DNA from: Prochlorococcus sp. AG-402-L23
GTDB lineage: Bacteria; Cyanobacteriota; Cyanobacteriia; PCC-6307; Cyanobiaceae
NCBI GenBank assembly: GCA_003216635.1
Contig: QCIO01000001.1
Coordinates: 1 to 64,000 of the forward strand
Length of the DNA stretch: 64,000 bases
Direction of reading: 5' to 3'
Shown here: in pieces, positions 5,573 through 11,832 of the stretch
How positions within the stretch are numbered: the stretch's first letter is position 1
How the letters are laid out: every line of letters starts with the position of its first letter
Translations under genes and position numbers: made by a program
The notes under the pieces: model-generated
Told to the model about the DNA's origin: nothing
The model's database searches: none
What the model saw: only the letters and a program-made list of their open reading frames with translations

Positions 5573-5779
5573 TTAATACGATGGCTTAAGTATTTGGCTA
5601 GGTATCCAATTTGGTTTATCTATCATCCATTTTTCTATATCTTCATATTTAACAGTCCATAAAAGAAACGAAGAAATTTGTTTTAGAGATATGGCAATCA
5701 TATATCTTGTTTTTGGACTTATTGTTATAAATCCAAATAATAAAATTAATAAAATAAGCTTAAACATACCCTTAATCAT
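5573..5779 (-). CDS. small membrane protein (68 aa)
   Basis: MIKGMFKLILLILLFGFITI… has one strong N-terminal membrane helix (residues 5-20) and an amphipathic tail with aromatic residues (WTVKYEDIEKWMIDKPNW). Its stop codon directly abuts the ATG of the ligase-like gene (5572), so they form one operon. No family recognised. Confidence 0.6.
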   Translation of the reverse strand: MIKGMFKLILLILLFGFITISPKTRYMIAISLKQISSFLLWTVKYEDIEKWMIDKPNWIPSQILKPSY

Positions 5780-5810
5780 TTAAAAACTCAGCGTAATTTT
5801 TGCAAACTTT

Positions 5811-6068
5811 TTAATTAATGCAATTCTTATAACCTTCAATTTTCGCTAGTTCATCAATATTCAAACCTGTTTCTTCTAATAAAGTTTTTCTAATATCGTC
5901 TTTATTAAATTTAGTTAATGCTCCTTTCGTAGAGTACTTAATGCATTGGTTTTTATATTTTGCGTCTTTGACAACAGGAGATAAATAAAAACTAAACAAA
6001 ATGATAAAAGCCCCATAGGTTACAACTTTTCTGTGGTTTTTCCACCATTCATAAAATTTATTGGACAC
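5811..6068 (-). CDS. single-helix membrane protein with two C-terminal cysteines
   Basis: 85 aa, GTG start. It has a basic N terminus (WWKNHRKVV), one membrane helix (about 17-34), then a soluble tail with Cys at about 42 (KNQCIKYS) and near the end (YKNCIN). The same layout (helix, K…C, C near the C terminus) recurs at 13491-13727 and 34917-35354, suggesting a small family. A disulfide or metal role for the Cys pair is inference. It is probably in one transcription unit with the ligase-like gene. Confidence 0.6.
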   Translation of the reverse strand: MSNKFYEWWKNHRKVVTYGAFIILFSFYLSPVVKDAKYKNQCIKYSTKGALTKFNKDDIRKTLLEETGLNIDELAKIEGYKNCIN

Positions 6069-6104
6069 GAAAAATATATTACTAAACTTTATTTTAAATT
6101 GATT

Positions 6105-6134
6105 GTCAACAAATTACTTAAGTAATTTGTTGAC
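6105..6134. repeat. perfect 30-bp palindrome without a loop
   Basis: The left arm GTCAACAAATTACTT is followed directly by its exact reverse complement. It lies between the minus-strand genes at 5811-6068 and 6143-6373. Read on the minus strand its right arm ends in TTGACA, usable as a -35 element for the downstream gene. There is no U-run, so it is unlikely to be a terminator. Confidence 0.7.
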
Positions 6135-6142
6135 TGCTTAAT

Positions 6143-6373
6143 TTAATGTTTTTCATTAACAGATCTAAGCCAGGAATAATATCTTGATTTTCTAATTCTT
6201 TGCTCTTTCGAGACTAATCTATCCGCAGATTCTAAAGGTGATTCTCCTTTCTCAACTTTTGTTGTAATAGATATACCAAAACCTTTTGCTTCAATTTTTG
6301 GAATGCCACCCTCCAAAAAAAATAGAAAAGACCAACCTTTATTCCATCCTAAATAGAAGGGATTTCGATACAT
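6143..6373 (-). CDS. hypothetical protein (76 aa)
   Basis: Starts MYRNPFYLGWNKGWSFLFFLEGGIPKIEAKGFGISITTK, with an aromatic N-terminal third that could lie at a membrane, then a charged helical part (ESADRLVSKEQRIRKSRYYSWLRS). No family recognised. A palindrome follows its stop codon. Confidence 0.5.
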   Translation of the reverse strand: MYRNPFYLGWNKGWSFLFFLEGGIPKIEAKGFGISITTKVEKGESPLESADRLVSKEQRIRKSRYYSWLRSVNEKH

Positions 6374-6511
6374 TTTATTTTATGGATATATTCTTTAATG
6401 ATATTTTCCTTTTGTAGGAGTTACTTGTATACCCTATTACCAAATAACAAGTTTAGGCTGATTATTTCTTGAAAGTAATTTTTGTATTTAAATAATTATC
6501 TGGACGAATAC

Positions 6512-6557
6512 TTGACGTCTCAGAGTAGTACATTTATATTAATAGTACAAAAGTATT
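6512..6557 (+). promoter_or_regulatory. promoter with LexA-like box, DUF1651 cassette 2
   Basis: TTGACG (6512-6517), 17 bases, TATATT (6535-6540). A direct repeat TAGTACA (6526-6532 and 6543-6549, ten bases between) brackets the -10 element. AGTAC-AAAA-GTATT (6544-6557) is LexA-box-like. Layout and sequence parallel the cassette 1 promoter. Confidence 0.55.
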
Positions 6558-6564
6558 ATCTCTT

Positions 6565-6855
6565 ATGGCATCAGGAGTTGCTAATGTTCGGACTAATTTT
6601 TATCGTGGCAGCCTTATTGACCCCCCAATTGGCTGGTTGTTTAACCAAAAAAGTGGTTTATTAATTTCTTTTGAGATTTATAAGAAAACTGTATCTAATA
6701 ACTTAAAAGTATATACTCACCTTTTCTATGCAAATGAATTAGGTGAGCCAGCCCAACTTAAAAATTCAAGATTTCACTCTGTTGAGTGTGCTTGTGAAAC
6801 ATGGAATGAGTTAATTTCAGGAGGTTGGCAAATTGTTACTAATAAATTCCAGTAA
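6565..6855 (+). CDS. DUF1651 protein, cassette 2
   Basis: A 96-aa paralog of the protein at 4106-4405. Shared features are ANVRTNF near the start, PIGWLFNQKSGLLISF, THLFYANELGEP in the middle and CETWNELISGGW at the end. These fit DUF1651, function unknown. It starts 25 bases after its -10 element, so the leader is very short and there is no clear ribosome site. It is followed three bases later by a microprotein gene related to the one in cassette 1. The divergence of the two proteins (well under half identical by eye) says that the duplication is old or that the copies arrived separately. Confidence 0.75.
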   Translation: MASGVANVRTNFYRGSLIDPPIGWLFNQKSGLLISFEIYKKTVSNNLKVYTHLFYANELGEPAQLKNSRFHSVECACETWNELISGGWQIVTNKFQ

Positions 6856-6857
6856 TC

Positions 6858-6956
6858 ATGATTAATTTAAATCCTTCAAAATGGGAATATCTAAAAGAAT
6901 CTATCCTAAAACGAAAACGTACAAAGATTTGTATTACTTTCGATCACTTTCGCTAG
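6858..6956 (+). CDS. microprotein of DUF1651 cassette 2 (MINLNPSKWE…)
   Basis: A 32-aa basic peptide, MINLNPSKWEYLKESILKRKRTK…, sharing the MxNLNPxK start with the second gene of cassette 1 and the same position after DUF1651. It may be a shortened copy. Function unknown. Confidence 0.45.
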   Translation: MINLNPSKWEYLKESILKRKRTKICITFDHFR

Positions 6957-7010
6957 AGCACTACAGAAACTTTTACTACTTTCTTTATATGTCCAAGAAA
7001 CGAAAAACAC

Positions 7011-7118
7011 ATGCCACAGGAAGATCATTTACTTAAAGGTTGTGAGTATTGGCAAAAAAAAATAGGACTATTTTTTCTCCTGAAGCTTCTTAATTATTCT
7101 CTAATTAAACTTCTCTAG
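7011..7118 (+). CDS. possible microprotein (35 aa)
   Basis: MPQEDHLLKGCEYWQKKIGLFFLLKLLN…: a charged N-terminal half with EYWQKK, reminiscent of the EDYW proteins nearby, and a hydrophobic C-terminal half. No good ribosome site. Weak candidate. Confidence 0.25.
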   Translation: MPQEDHLLKGCEYWQKKIGLFFLLKLLNYSLIKLL

Positions 7119-7194
7119 GTAAAGATATTTAATTATGTAAACAAAGCATTATTTTATACAACTTAAAAAAATCTTTTTAAGTAATTTGTAAACT

Positions 7195-7296
7195 ATGGTT
7201 CAATTTTACTTTTCTATATTTCTATTAGTAGTGCTTACATTTTTTGCGCTTTTATTAGATGCACCAGAATTAGCTTCTTTAATACAAACATTTTAG
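7195..7296 (+). CDS. single-helix membrane microprotein (33 aa)
   Basis: MVQFYFSIFLLVVLTFFALLLDAPELASLIQTF: almost entirely one membrane helix followed by a short polar end. Size and form resemble small thylakoid subunits, but no family is recognised. A hairpin at 7305-7326 follows its stop codon. Confidence 0.45.
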   Translation: MVQFYFSIFLLVVLTFFALLLDAPELASLIQTF

Positions 7297-7304
7297 AAAA
7301 TAAT

Positions 7305-7326
7305 AAATCAGTATTTTTACTGATTT
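7305..7326 (+). terminator. hairpin after the 33-aa membrane gene
   Basis: AAATCAGTA, a four-T loop and TACTGATTT form a perfect 9-bp stem. The following bases (ACTTTGTTT) are a weak U-run, so termination may be partial. The downstream -10 element at 7335 starts a separate short transcript. Confidence 0.45.
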
Positions 7327-7378
7327 ACTTTGTTTATAATTAAGTCCTACTTTTAACTTGTTGAATCGGAGGGATCTA

Positions 7379-7426
7379 ATGATTGACAGTCCACCAGAGG
7401 AGTTAGATTATAAAATTTATATCTAA
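7379..7426 (+). CDS. possible leader-type peptide in a short transcript (15 aa)
   Basis: Behind TATAAT (7335-7340), a GGAGGGATCTA ribosome site precedes ATG and the acidic peptide MIDSPPEELDYKIYI. The transcript would end at the terminator at 7447-7481, about 135 bases in all. It may encode a peptide or simply be a small RNA. The strong ribosome site favours translation. Confidence 0.3.
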   Translation: MIDSPPEELDYKIYI

Positions 7427-7446
7427 ATAAAACTAATGCTAAATCT

Positions 7447-7481
7447 GGAATGAATCTTCTATTGGAAATTCATTCCTTTTT
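7447..7481 (+). terminator. rho-independent terminator
   Basis: GGAATGAAT (7447-7455) pairs perfectly with ATTCATTCC (7468-7476) and is followed by TTTTT. It ends the short plus-strand transcript that starts behind the -10 element at 7335. No gene of normal size lies between. Confidence 0.75.
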
Positions 7482-7590
7482 AATTTCTTTCTAAAAAAAT
7501 GTGAAATTATGAATATTAAATTTTTAAGTAAAAAAATCTATTCATATTAAATTATTTAATATCACAGGCACTTCTGGATAGTTGCTAAAT

Positions 7591-7773
7591 TCATCTGAAT
7601 CCAAAGCCAGTTTTTTGTTCTCCCTTTCCTTCCCATTCTTTCATAATTAGTTTTAGTAAACTTTTAACTTCTAAATTCGAAGCTACAGTATCTTTTTGCA
7701 GATTTATACAAATGTTTTTTATTTCCTCATAATCATTATCTATTAATATTGTTTTTTGATCTAGATTAGCCAT
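7591..7773 (-). CDS. small hypothetical protein (60 aa)
   Basis: MANLDQKTILIDNDYEEIKNICINLQKD… is a helical, soluble protein with a C-terminal MKEWEGKGEQKTGFGFR. It lies six bases downstream of the 65-aa membrane-protein gene on the same strand, so they are probably cotranscribed. No family recognised. Confidence 0.5.
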   Translation of the reverse strand: MANLDQKTILIDNDYEEIKNICINLQKDTVASNLEVKSLLKLIMKEWEGKGEQKTGFGFR

Positions 7774-7779
7774 TAAATT

Positions 7780-7977
7780 TTAAAAAGCTCCATTACAGTT
7801 AAATCCACTGCAGTTAATAACCCTAAAAATATTCATTATAAAGTCGTGGAATCTTTCATCATAAAAAAATGCCCAAGTTGTAAATATTGCAAAACCAGAG
7901 ACAGCAAAAGCAGCATATTGAAGCCAATGTATTCCATAGCTGTCGACTCCATTTTTATCAAAATCAGAATTACTCAA
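7780..7977 (-). CDS. single-helix membrane protein (65 aa)
   Basis: TTG start. One membrane helix at about 18-37 (WLQYAAFAVSGFAIFTTWAFFY), then a short region ending FRVINCSGFNCNGAF with two Cys. The helix and flanking aromatic residues suggest a thylakoid or plasma-membrane microprotein. No assigned family. Confidence 0.5.
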   Translation of the reverse strand: MSNSDFDKNGVDSYGIHWLQYAAFAVSGFAIFTTWAFFYDERFHDFIMNIFRVINCSGFNCNGAF

Positions 7978-8075
7978 TTTCCTTTTTTACTTATAATAAA
8001 AAATTTTTTTTTTAAAAGGAGAGTTTGTTTTGAACGAGAAATTTATTTTTCCTAAAACTTAAAGATATTTATAGT

Positions 8076-8330
8076 TTAAATAAAACCAGGGATTATCCAC
8101 CCAAAAAAACCATAGTTTATTATTAATGCTAAAAACCCAACCATAGCTAATCTCCCATTTGTTATTTCGGCATTTTTCCAGAATTTACCTATATAGTTTT
8201 TTATTTTTTTCGAATTTTTGTCTATCAAATAATTCGGTTCTAAGGGTTCCTGTAACCTTTTGATCGCATATAAAGAGAATTGGATTGTAATTGCGATGAT
8301 AACAACTATAAAACTAGTAAGAGCATCCAT
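8076..8330 (-). CDS. hli: high-light-inducible chlorophyll-binding protein (Hli/HLIP)
   Basis: 84 aa. The C-terminal part carries the chlorophyll-binding signature E55-I-T-N-G-R-L-A-M-V-G in a membrane helix, followed by the typical end FGWIIPGF. Hli proteins bind chlorophyll and carotenoid as dimers in thylakoids, protect photosystems and take part in chlorophyll recycling under high light. An extra hydrophobic helix at residues 5-22 is unusual for the common one-helix Hli; it may be a membrane anchor or signal-like segment. Multiple island-borne hli genes are a known trait of high-light Prochlorococcus. An 11-bp inverted repeat pair lies upstream (8446-8531). Confidence 0.85.
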   Translation of the reverse strand: MDALTSFIVVIIAITIQFSLYAIKRLQEPLEPNYLIDKNSKKIKNYIGKFWKNAEITNGRLAMVGFLALIINYGFFGWIIPGFI

Positions 8331-8445
8331 TTTTAGATTTCATATGTGATTAAGTATGCCAAAGAGTAAATGACATTTGTATGTATCAAATCATTCCTTA
8401 TTTCTGCTTTATTTACAGAGGAAATCTTAACTTGAATTATTAATA

Positions 8446-8531
8446 AAATGTAACATATTTAAAAAAAAATAGTATGAATTCTTACTTTTTCTTTTGATTT
8501 CACATTTAAGAAGGACTTAAATGTTACATTT
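8446..8531. repeat. inverted repeat pair upstream of hli
   Basis: AAATGTAACAT (8446-8456) and ATGTTACATTT (8521-8531) are perfect 11-base inverted copies 64 bases apart, 116-201 bases upstream of the hli start. The gap 8331-8686 otherwise holds no gene that I can support. Confidence 0.45.
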
Positions 8532-8686
8532 ATGTGTCAGGTATATCTAAAGAGTAATCTTAATTTAACTTAAGAATTAGCTTTAAATTTTTTTATATTC
8601 ACTAAAGTATAGTATTGAAAACTTTTTTTTAAAGAAATATATTTTCAATGTTATTTATTTAAAAAATTTTTAATAACTAGAAATTA

Positions 8687-8806
8687 TTACTTTTGTTTAA
8701 TTTCTGGAAGGTAGAATTTATTGCCTAATGTATAACCAATTGACATAAGTACGAACCCAAGAAGTTGAGGTAAATGAGAATTTGCAAGAGAGATTTTTTC
8801 AATCAT
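8687..8806 (-). CDS. membrane microprotein (39 aa)
   Basis: MIEKISLANSHLPQLLGFVLMSIGYTLGNKFYLPEIKQK: one helix at about 13-29 and a polar tail. Below the track cutoff; the codon pattern and clear hydrophobic segment support it. No family assigned. Confidence 0.45.
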   Translation of the reverse strand: MIEKISLANSHLPQLLGFVLMSIGYTLGNKFYLPEIKQK

Positions 8807-8867
8807 TTCTCAATCTATAAAAGAACATAATAATAAAAAATTTTTAATTTTGTAAGTCTATTTTTTT

Positions 8868-9029
8868 TTATTCTTTAATTTCACCAGATTTTTTTAGTGA
8901 ATTTACAAGTCTTTCATTTTCTGTTTTCAAATTTTCTAATGCAGATTTTGTAAATTGTTCTTTAGCCTCAAATTTTGCTGATGTTATAACTTTTTTATTG
9001 GGTAGTTTTTTCTTTGGTTCAGGCTTCAT
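8868..9029 (-). CDS. coiled-coil microprotein (53 aa), ENExLVxxLKK type
   Basis: A Lys/Pro-rich start (MKPEPKKKLPNKK) is followed by a helix ending ALENLKTENERLVNSLKKSGEIKE. The 41-aa protein at 12829-12954 has the same plan (basic start, then LTNENDFLVKNLKKAG), so the two are likely paralogs. Possibly nucleic-acid or partner binding by the basic segment (inference). Confidence 0.5.
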   Translation of the reverse strand: MKPEPKKKLPNKKVITSAKFEAKEQFTKSALENLKTENERLVNSLKKSGEIKE

Positions 9030-9127
9030 ATTTAAAAACTTTTTAAAAATATTAGAAGTTATTTTTTTCGTACTAGGTATTATTTTTTACAGTTTTCTGG
9101 TTAATAATATTTGTTTACATAAACTAA

Positions 9128-9340
9128 TTAATCTTTATCTTTTGGTAGCCTCAACCATCCTGTAGTCCATTCTGATTTTAGTTTTGCCCATGAGATCCTT
9201 TTAATATCTTTTTTATTTTTGGTAGGAAAAATATCAACCCATCTATCTTCATTTTTACCACCATAAGCTTTAACTTGAAAATGCCTATTACCATTTAAAG
9301 TCTTTGGTGCTGTCCAACAAAGAGTAGGAGGCCATTTCAT
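9128..9340 (-). CDS. Trp-rich conserved protein, TIGR02450/DUF2389 family
   Basis: A 70-aa protein with six Trp. Family features visible are an early CWTAPKTLNGNRHFQVK, a central DRWVDIFPT and a C-terminal ISWAKLKSEWTTGWLRLPKD. This matches the small Trp-rich family found in cyanobacteria and marine bacteria, function unknown. Length is normal for the family. Confidence 0.7.
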   Translation of the reverse strand: MKWPPTLCWTAPKTLNGNRHFQVKAYGGKNEDRWVDIFPTKNKKDIKRISWAKLKSEWTTGWLRLPKDKD

Positions 9341-9365
9341 GAGAAATTTTAAATAGTTAAAAAAG

Positions 9366-9452
9366 CTAAAGGTTGCTTTGCCCAGTCAAAACTAAACCAT
9401 AATATGCAATCGTACCAAGAATAAGTACAATACCTAGTATTCTAATAATCAT
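9366..9452 (-). CDS. single-helix membrane microprotein (28 aa)
   Basis: MIIRILGIVLILGTIAYYGLVLTGQSNL: one membrane helix with a polar end, on the same strand as its neighbours. Size is like small photosystem or cytochrome b6f subunits, but no match is certain. Confidence 0.4.
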   Translation of the reverse strand: MIIRILGIVLILGTIAYYGLVLTGQSNL

Positions 9453-9547
9453 GATTTAATAATTTTAATTCCAAATTATATTAAAGAAATTTTATTTAAA
9501 AAAAATCTTTAAATTTTTATATATTTGAGTTGAAGATTCAAAATTTT

Positions 9548-9757
9548 CTAATTTCCCATTTTTTTATTTCTAACTATGGAGTGACAAGATTCAGGATGCC
9601 ATTCATTTTGAATCTTGCCAATGAAATCATAAATAAATGAATCGGGACATCCAGTTTCTTTTTGAAGTTCTGAAAGTTCTTCTTTAATGGATTTATATAC
9701 ACTCGTTATTACCCCAATATTTTCTTCTTGCGAGGGAGCCCATTCTTTTTTATCCAT
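9548..9757 (-). CDS. small hypothetical protein (69 aa)
   Basis: MDKKEWAPSQEENIGVITSVYKSIKEELSELQKETG… is acidic and helical, with a C-terminal basic end (IVRNKKMGN). The start overlaps the end of the 62-aa gene by eight bases, indicating a two-gene operon. Family unknown. Confidence 0.55.
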   Translation of the reverse strand: MDKKEWAPSQEENIGVITSVYKSIKEELSELQKETGCPDSFIYDFIGKIQNEWHPESCHSIVRNKKMGN

Positions 9758-9938
9758 TTTTACGGTTTAAATTATTTTCCACGATATCGTAATAGGGTAT
9801 ATCTCCATAATCAGCATCTGAACAACATAAATCACCATATAGTTCTTCTAACAAATCGTATGCATCTGAATACTTATCAAAACTTTGAGCGGTTAATTCG
9901 TCGTCTTTCCCATCAACTCTAATTATTTTGTAGCTCAT
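9750..9938 (-). CDS. small acidic hypothetical protein (62 aa)
   Basis: MSYKIIRVDGKDDELTAQSFDKYSDAYDLLEELYGDLCCSDADYGDIPYYDIVEN…: strand-turn-helix start and an acidic Tyr/Cys-rich end, a composition often seen in conserved marine cyanobacterial small proteins. First gene of a pair with 9548-9757. Confidence 0.55.
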   Translation of the reverse strand: MSYKIIRVDGKDDELTAQSFDKYSDAYDLLEELYGDLCCSDADYGDIPYYDIVENNLNRKNG

Positions 9939-10000
9939 ATTTAATTGGATGCAAAAAGTATTTTTTTTTGATTCATTAGATCAACTTGTAAATAAAAAAC

Positions 10001-10207
10001 TTATTTAGGAGCATTAGTTGGGTAAAGCTTCTGAATTTTATTTTTCTGAATTTCTATTTTTCTTCGTTCATATTTTTTTGCCATTATTTTTCTGATAAAT
10101 AATTGTGGGATAAGCCAAACTAATGCAATAGCTATAGCCATGAAAGCAGGATTTCTCCACGTTAACCTAATAATCTCTTGTATAAATTCTTGACTGAAAA
10201 ATTCCAT
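10001..10207 (-). CDS. membrane-anchored small protein (68 aa)
   Basis: One membrane helix at about 21-38 (AFMAIAIALVWLIPQLFI) flanked by an amphipathic N terminus (FFSQEFIQEIIRLTWRN) and a strongly basic cytoplasmic-type tail (KKYERRKIEIQKNKIQK). No family recognised. Confidence 0.55.
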   Translation of the reverse strand: MEFFSQEFIQEIIRLTWRNPAFMAIAIALVWLIPQLFIRKIMAKKYERRKIEIQKNKIQKLYPTNAPK

Positions 10208-10374
10208 ACTTTTTGATGATAAAATATCTTTGCTTTCTTTTATAAAATCTTTTAAATGTTAAATTTTATTATAACCTTAAAAAATTTTATAAGGAATTTT
10301 ATAAATTTTTTCTTTTTCTAGTTTGTTATCTTTATATTTGAATTTAGATTAATTTTTTATTTTTTAGTTTAGAG

Positions 10375-11040
10375 ATGTCGACTTATCTAATAACAGGATC
10401 AAATAGGGGTATTGGATTAGAACTATGTAGGCAAATTCATAAGAGGGGAGATAATGTAATTGCAACGTGTAGGAAAGCTTCAAAAGAACTTAGAGATTTA
10501 GGAGTGAGAATTGAAGAGAATATAGAAATTTCTTCTGATGAGTCGATAACAAATTTGTGTGAAAAACTATCTGGAGTTAATTTAGATTGCTTAATTCATA
10601 ATGCAGGAATTTATGAATTGAATTCTTTTGAAAGCTTAGATAAAAAAAGTATTTTGCGGCAATTTGAAGTCAATGCATTGAGCCCAATATGTATGACTCG
10701 ATCGCTTAAACATCTTTTAAAAAGATCTTCTAAAGTTGCTTTTGTCACAAGTAGAATGGGATCTATTGAAGATAATAGATCTGGAAGTTCTTATGGTTAC
10801 AGGATGTCTAAAGTCGCCTTGTCCATGGCAGCAAAGTCACTTTCTATAGATTTATCAAGAGAAGATATTTATGTAGCTATTTTGCATCCTGGGTTAGTGA
10901 GTACAAGAATGACTGGCTTTACAAGAAATGGAATTAGTCCTGAAGAATCAGCAAATGGCCTTTTAAAACGTATTGATTCTTTAAATAAAAATAACTCGGG
11001 TACATTTTGGCATGCCAACGGAGAAGTTTTGCCCTGGTAG
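10375..11040 (+). CDS. short-chain dehydrogenase/reductase (SDR)
   Basis: 221 aa, a single Rossmann-fold SDR. Visible are the nucleotide-binding motif TGSNRGIG (7-14), NAG (76-78), a catalytic Ser near 130 (TSRMGS), and Tyr142-x-x-x-Lys146 (YRMSK). It should be an NAD(P)H-dependent oxidoreductase of the classical, C-factor-like type. The substrate cannot be told from sequence. It stands alone on the plus strand among minus-strand microproteins, with a separate small plus-strand unit downstream. Confidence 0.85.
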   Translation: MSTYLITGSNRGIGLELCRQIHKRGDNVIATCRKASKELRDLGVRIEENIEISSDESITNLCEKLSGVNLDCLIHNAGIYELNSFESLDKKSILRQFEVNALSPICMTRSLKHLLKRSSKVAFVTSRMGSIEDNRSGSSYGYRMSKVALSMAAKSLSIDLSREDIYVAILHPGLVSTRMTGFTRNGISPEESANGLLKRIDSLNKNNSGTFWHANGEVLPW

Positions 11041-11173
11041 TATCTTTACCTTTGTATTGAAGAGATTTATATCGTTAATTTGTTAAAAAACTTTTAAATT
11101 TTTAACGAATTTCTTTCCTTGTTCAATTCTATTAGTTATCTTTAAAATAAATATTAGTAAAGGAGGTGATTCA

Positions 11174-11296
11174 TTGTCGTATCTACCGAAAAATGCGGTT
11201 ATCAAAGGGGCCGTGAATTCAGTATCTTCATCACATTCATCGGTCTCTTTTTCTTTAATTAAGAAGAAAGGTTTTATCATCAATAGATTTATATAA
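11174..11296 (+). CDS. possible microprotein with strong ribosome site (TTG start, 40 aa)
   Basis: AGGAGGTGA lies seven bases before TTG at 11174, followed by SYLPKNAVIKGAVNSVSSSHSSVSF… and a basic end (KKKGFIINRF). A terminator on the same strand follows at 11316. The opposite strand has a 66-aa frame (11083-11283) without a ribosome site. I favour the plus-strand gene, though the two cannot be fully separated by eye. Function unknown. Confidence 0.4.
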   Translation: MSYLPKNAVIKGAVNSVSSSHSSVSFSLIKKKGFIINRFI

Positions 11297-11315
11297 ATCA
11301 GTCTCTTAATAATTA

Positions 11316-11354
11316 AAAACTCTGCATCTCAAGTATTTGTAGAGTTTTTTTTTA
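11316..11354 (+). terminator. rho-independent terminator
   Basis: AAAACTCTGCA pairs with TGTAGAGTTTT (one mismatch) around a short loop and is followed by a run of T. It ends the plus-strand unit that contains the 11174 frame and possibly the SDR gene. Confidence 0.65.
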
Positions 11355-11383
11355 TGAATTTAAAAAATTATTTAAAGCGTATT

Positions 11384-11485
11384 CTATCTTTTTTGTCCGA
11401 AGTAAATTAAGGCTAAAAAAGATAAAGTGCTTACCAAAGCGATTAAATACCACCCAGTTGAGGAGTTGCTAGTTACTTCTGTCAT
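11384..11485 (-). CDS. single-helix membrane microprotein (33 aa)
   Basis: MTEVTSNSSTGWYLIALVSTLSFLALIYFGQKR: polar start, one helix, basic end. Its ATG overlaps the stop of the preceding microprotein (ATGA), so it is the last gene of a tightly overlapping small-protein operon (12059 to 11384). Confidence 0.5.
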   Translation of the reverse strand: MTEVTSNSSTGWYLIALVSTLSFLALIYFGQKR

Positions 11486-11577
11486 TTATTTTGATTTTTG
11501 TCGGAAGAATTGATTATTTGAGAGAAAATCATAATTGATATCATTAAAAAAACTAAAAGGATGTAGGTTACGTTCAT
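11482..11577 (-). CDS. single-helix membrane microprotein (31 aa)
   Basis: MNVTYILLVFLMISIMIFSQIINSSDKNQNK: one helix at the N terminus and a polar tail. It starts immediately after the stop codon of the 84-aa gene and overlaps the next gene by four bases. Confidence 0.5.
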   Translation of the reverse strand: MNVTYILLVFLMISIMIFSQIINSSDKNQNK

Positions 11578-11832
11578 TTATAAAAAAATGCTAATTATCA
11601 AAAAGATTATTCCTAGAACTATCGTAACAATTGCTCCATCAACTAATAAGTCTTTCCATGTATAACTTTTTAGCATCTTTGCCTTATCTTGTTCACTCAT
11701 AAGGTTCTTCAACCAATTCCAATTTAAAAGCTGTGTCAATGCGACACCAAAAATTAAATGACCAGTCAAAATACCAATTAGATCAATTCTAGAAATATCT
11801 TTAGTAAGACTAGTAATAATGAAAAATTCCAC
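11578..11832 (-). CDS. two-helix membrane protein (84 aa)
   Basis: Hydrophobic segments lie at about 18-35 (IGILTGHLIFGVALTQLL) and 63-84 (VDGAIVTIVLGIIFLIISIFL) with a charged central loop (MSEQDKAKMLKSYTWKD). Its start overlaps the stop of the 75-aa gene by one base. Family not recognised. Confidence 0.6.
   Translation of the reverse strand: MEFFIITSLTKDISRIDLIGILTGHLIFGVALTQLLNWNWLKNLMSEQDKAKMLKSYTWKDLLVDGAIVTIVLGIIFLIISIFL

Noticed and set aside
11083-11283. 66-aa minus-strand ORF
   Set aside because: No ribosome site. The plus strand has AGGAGGTGA, a frame and a terminator in the same place. Not fully excluded.
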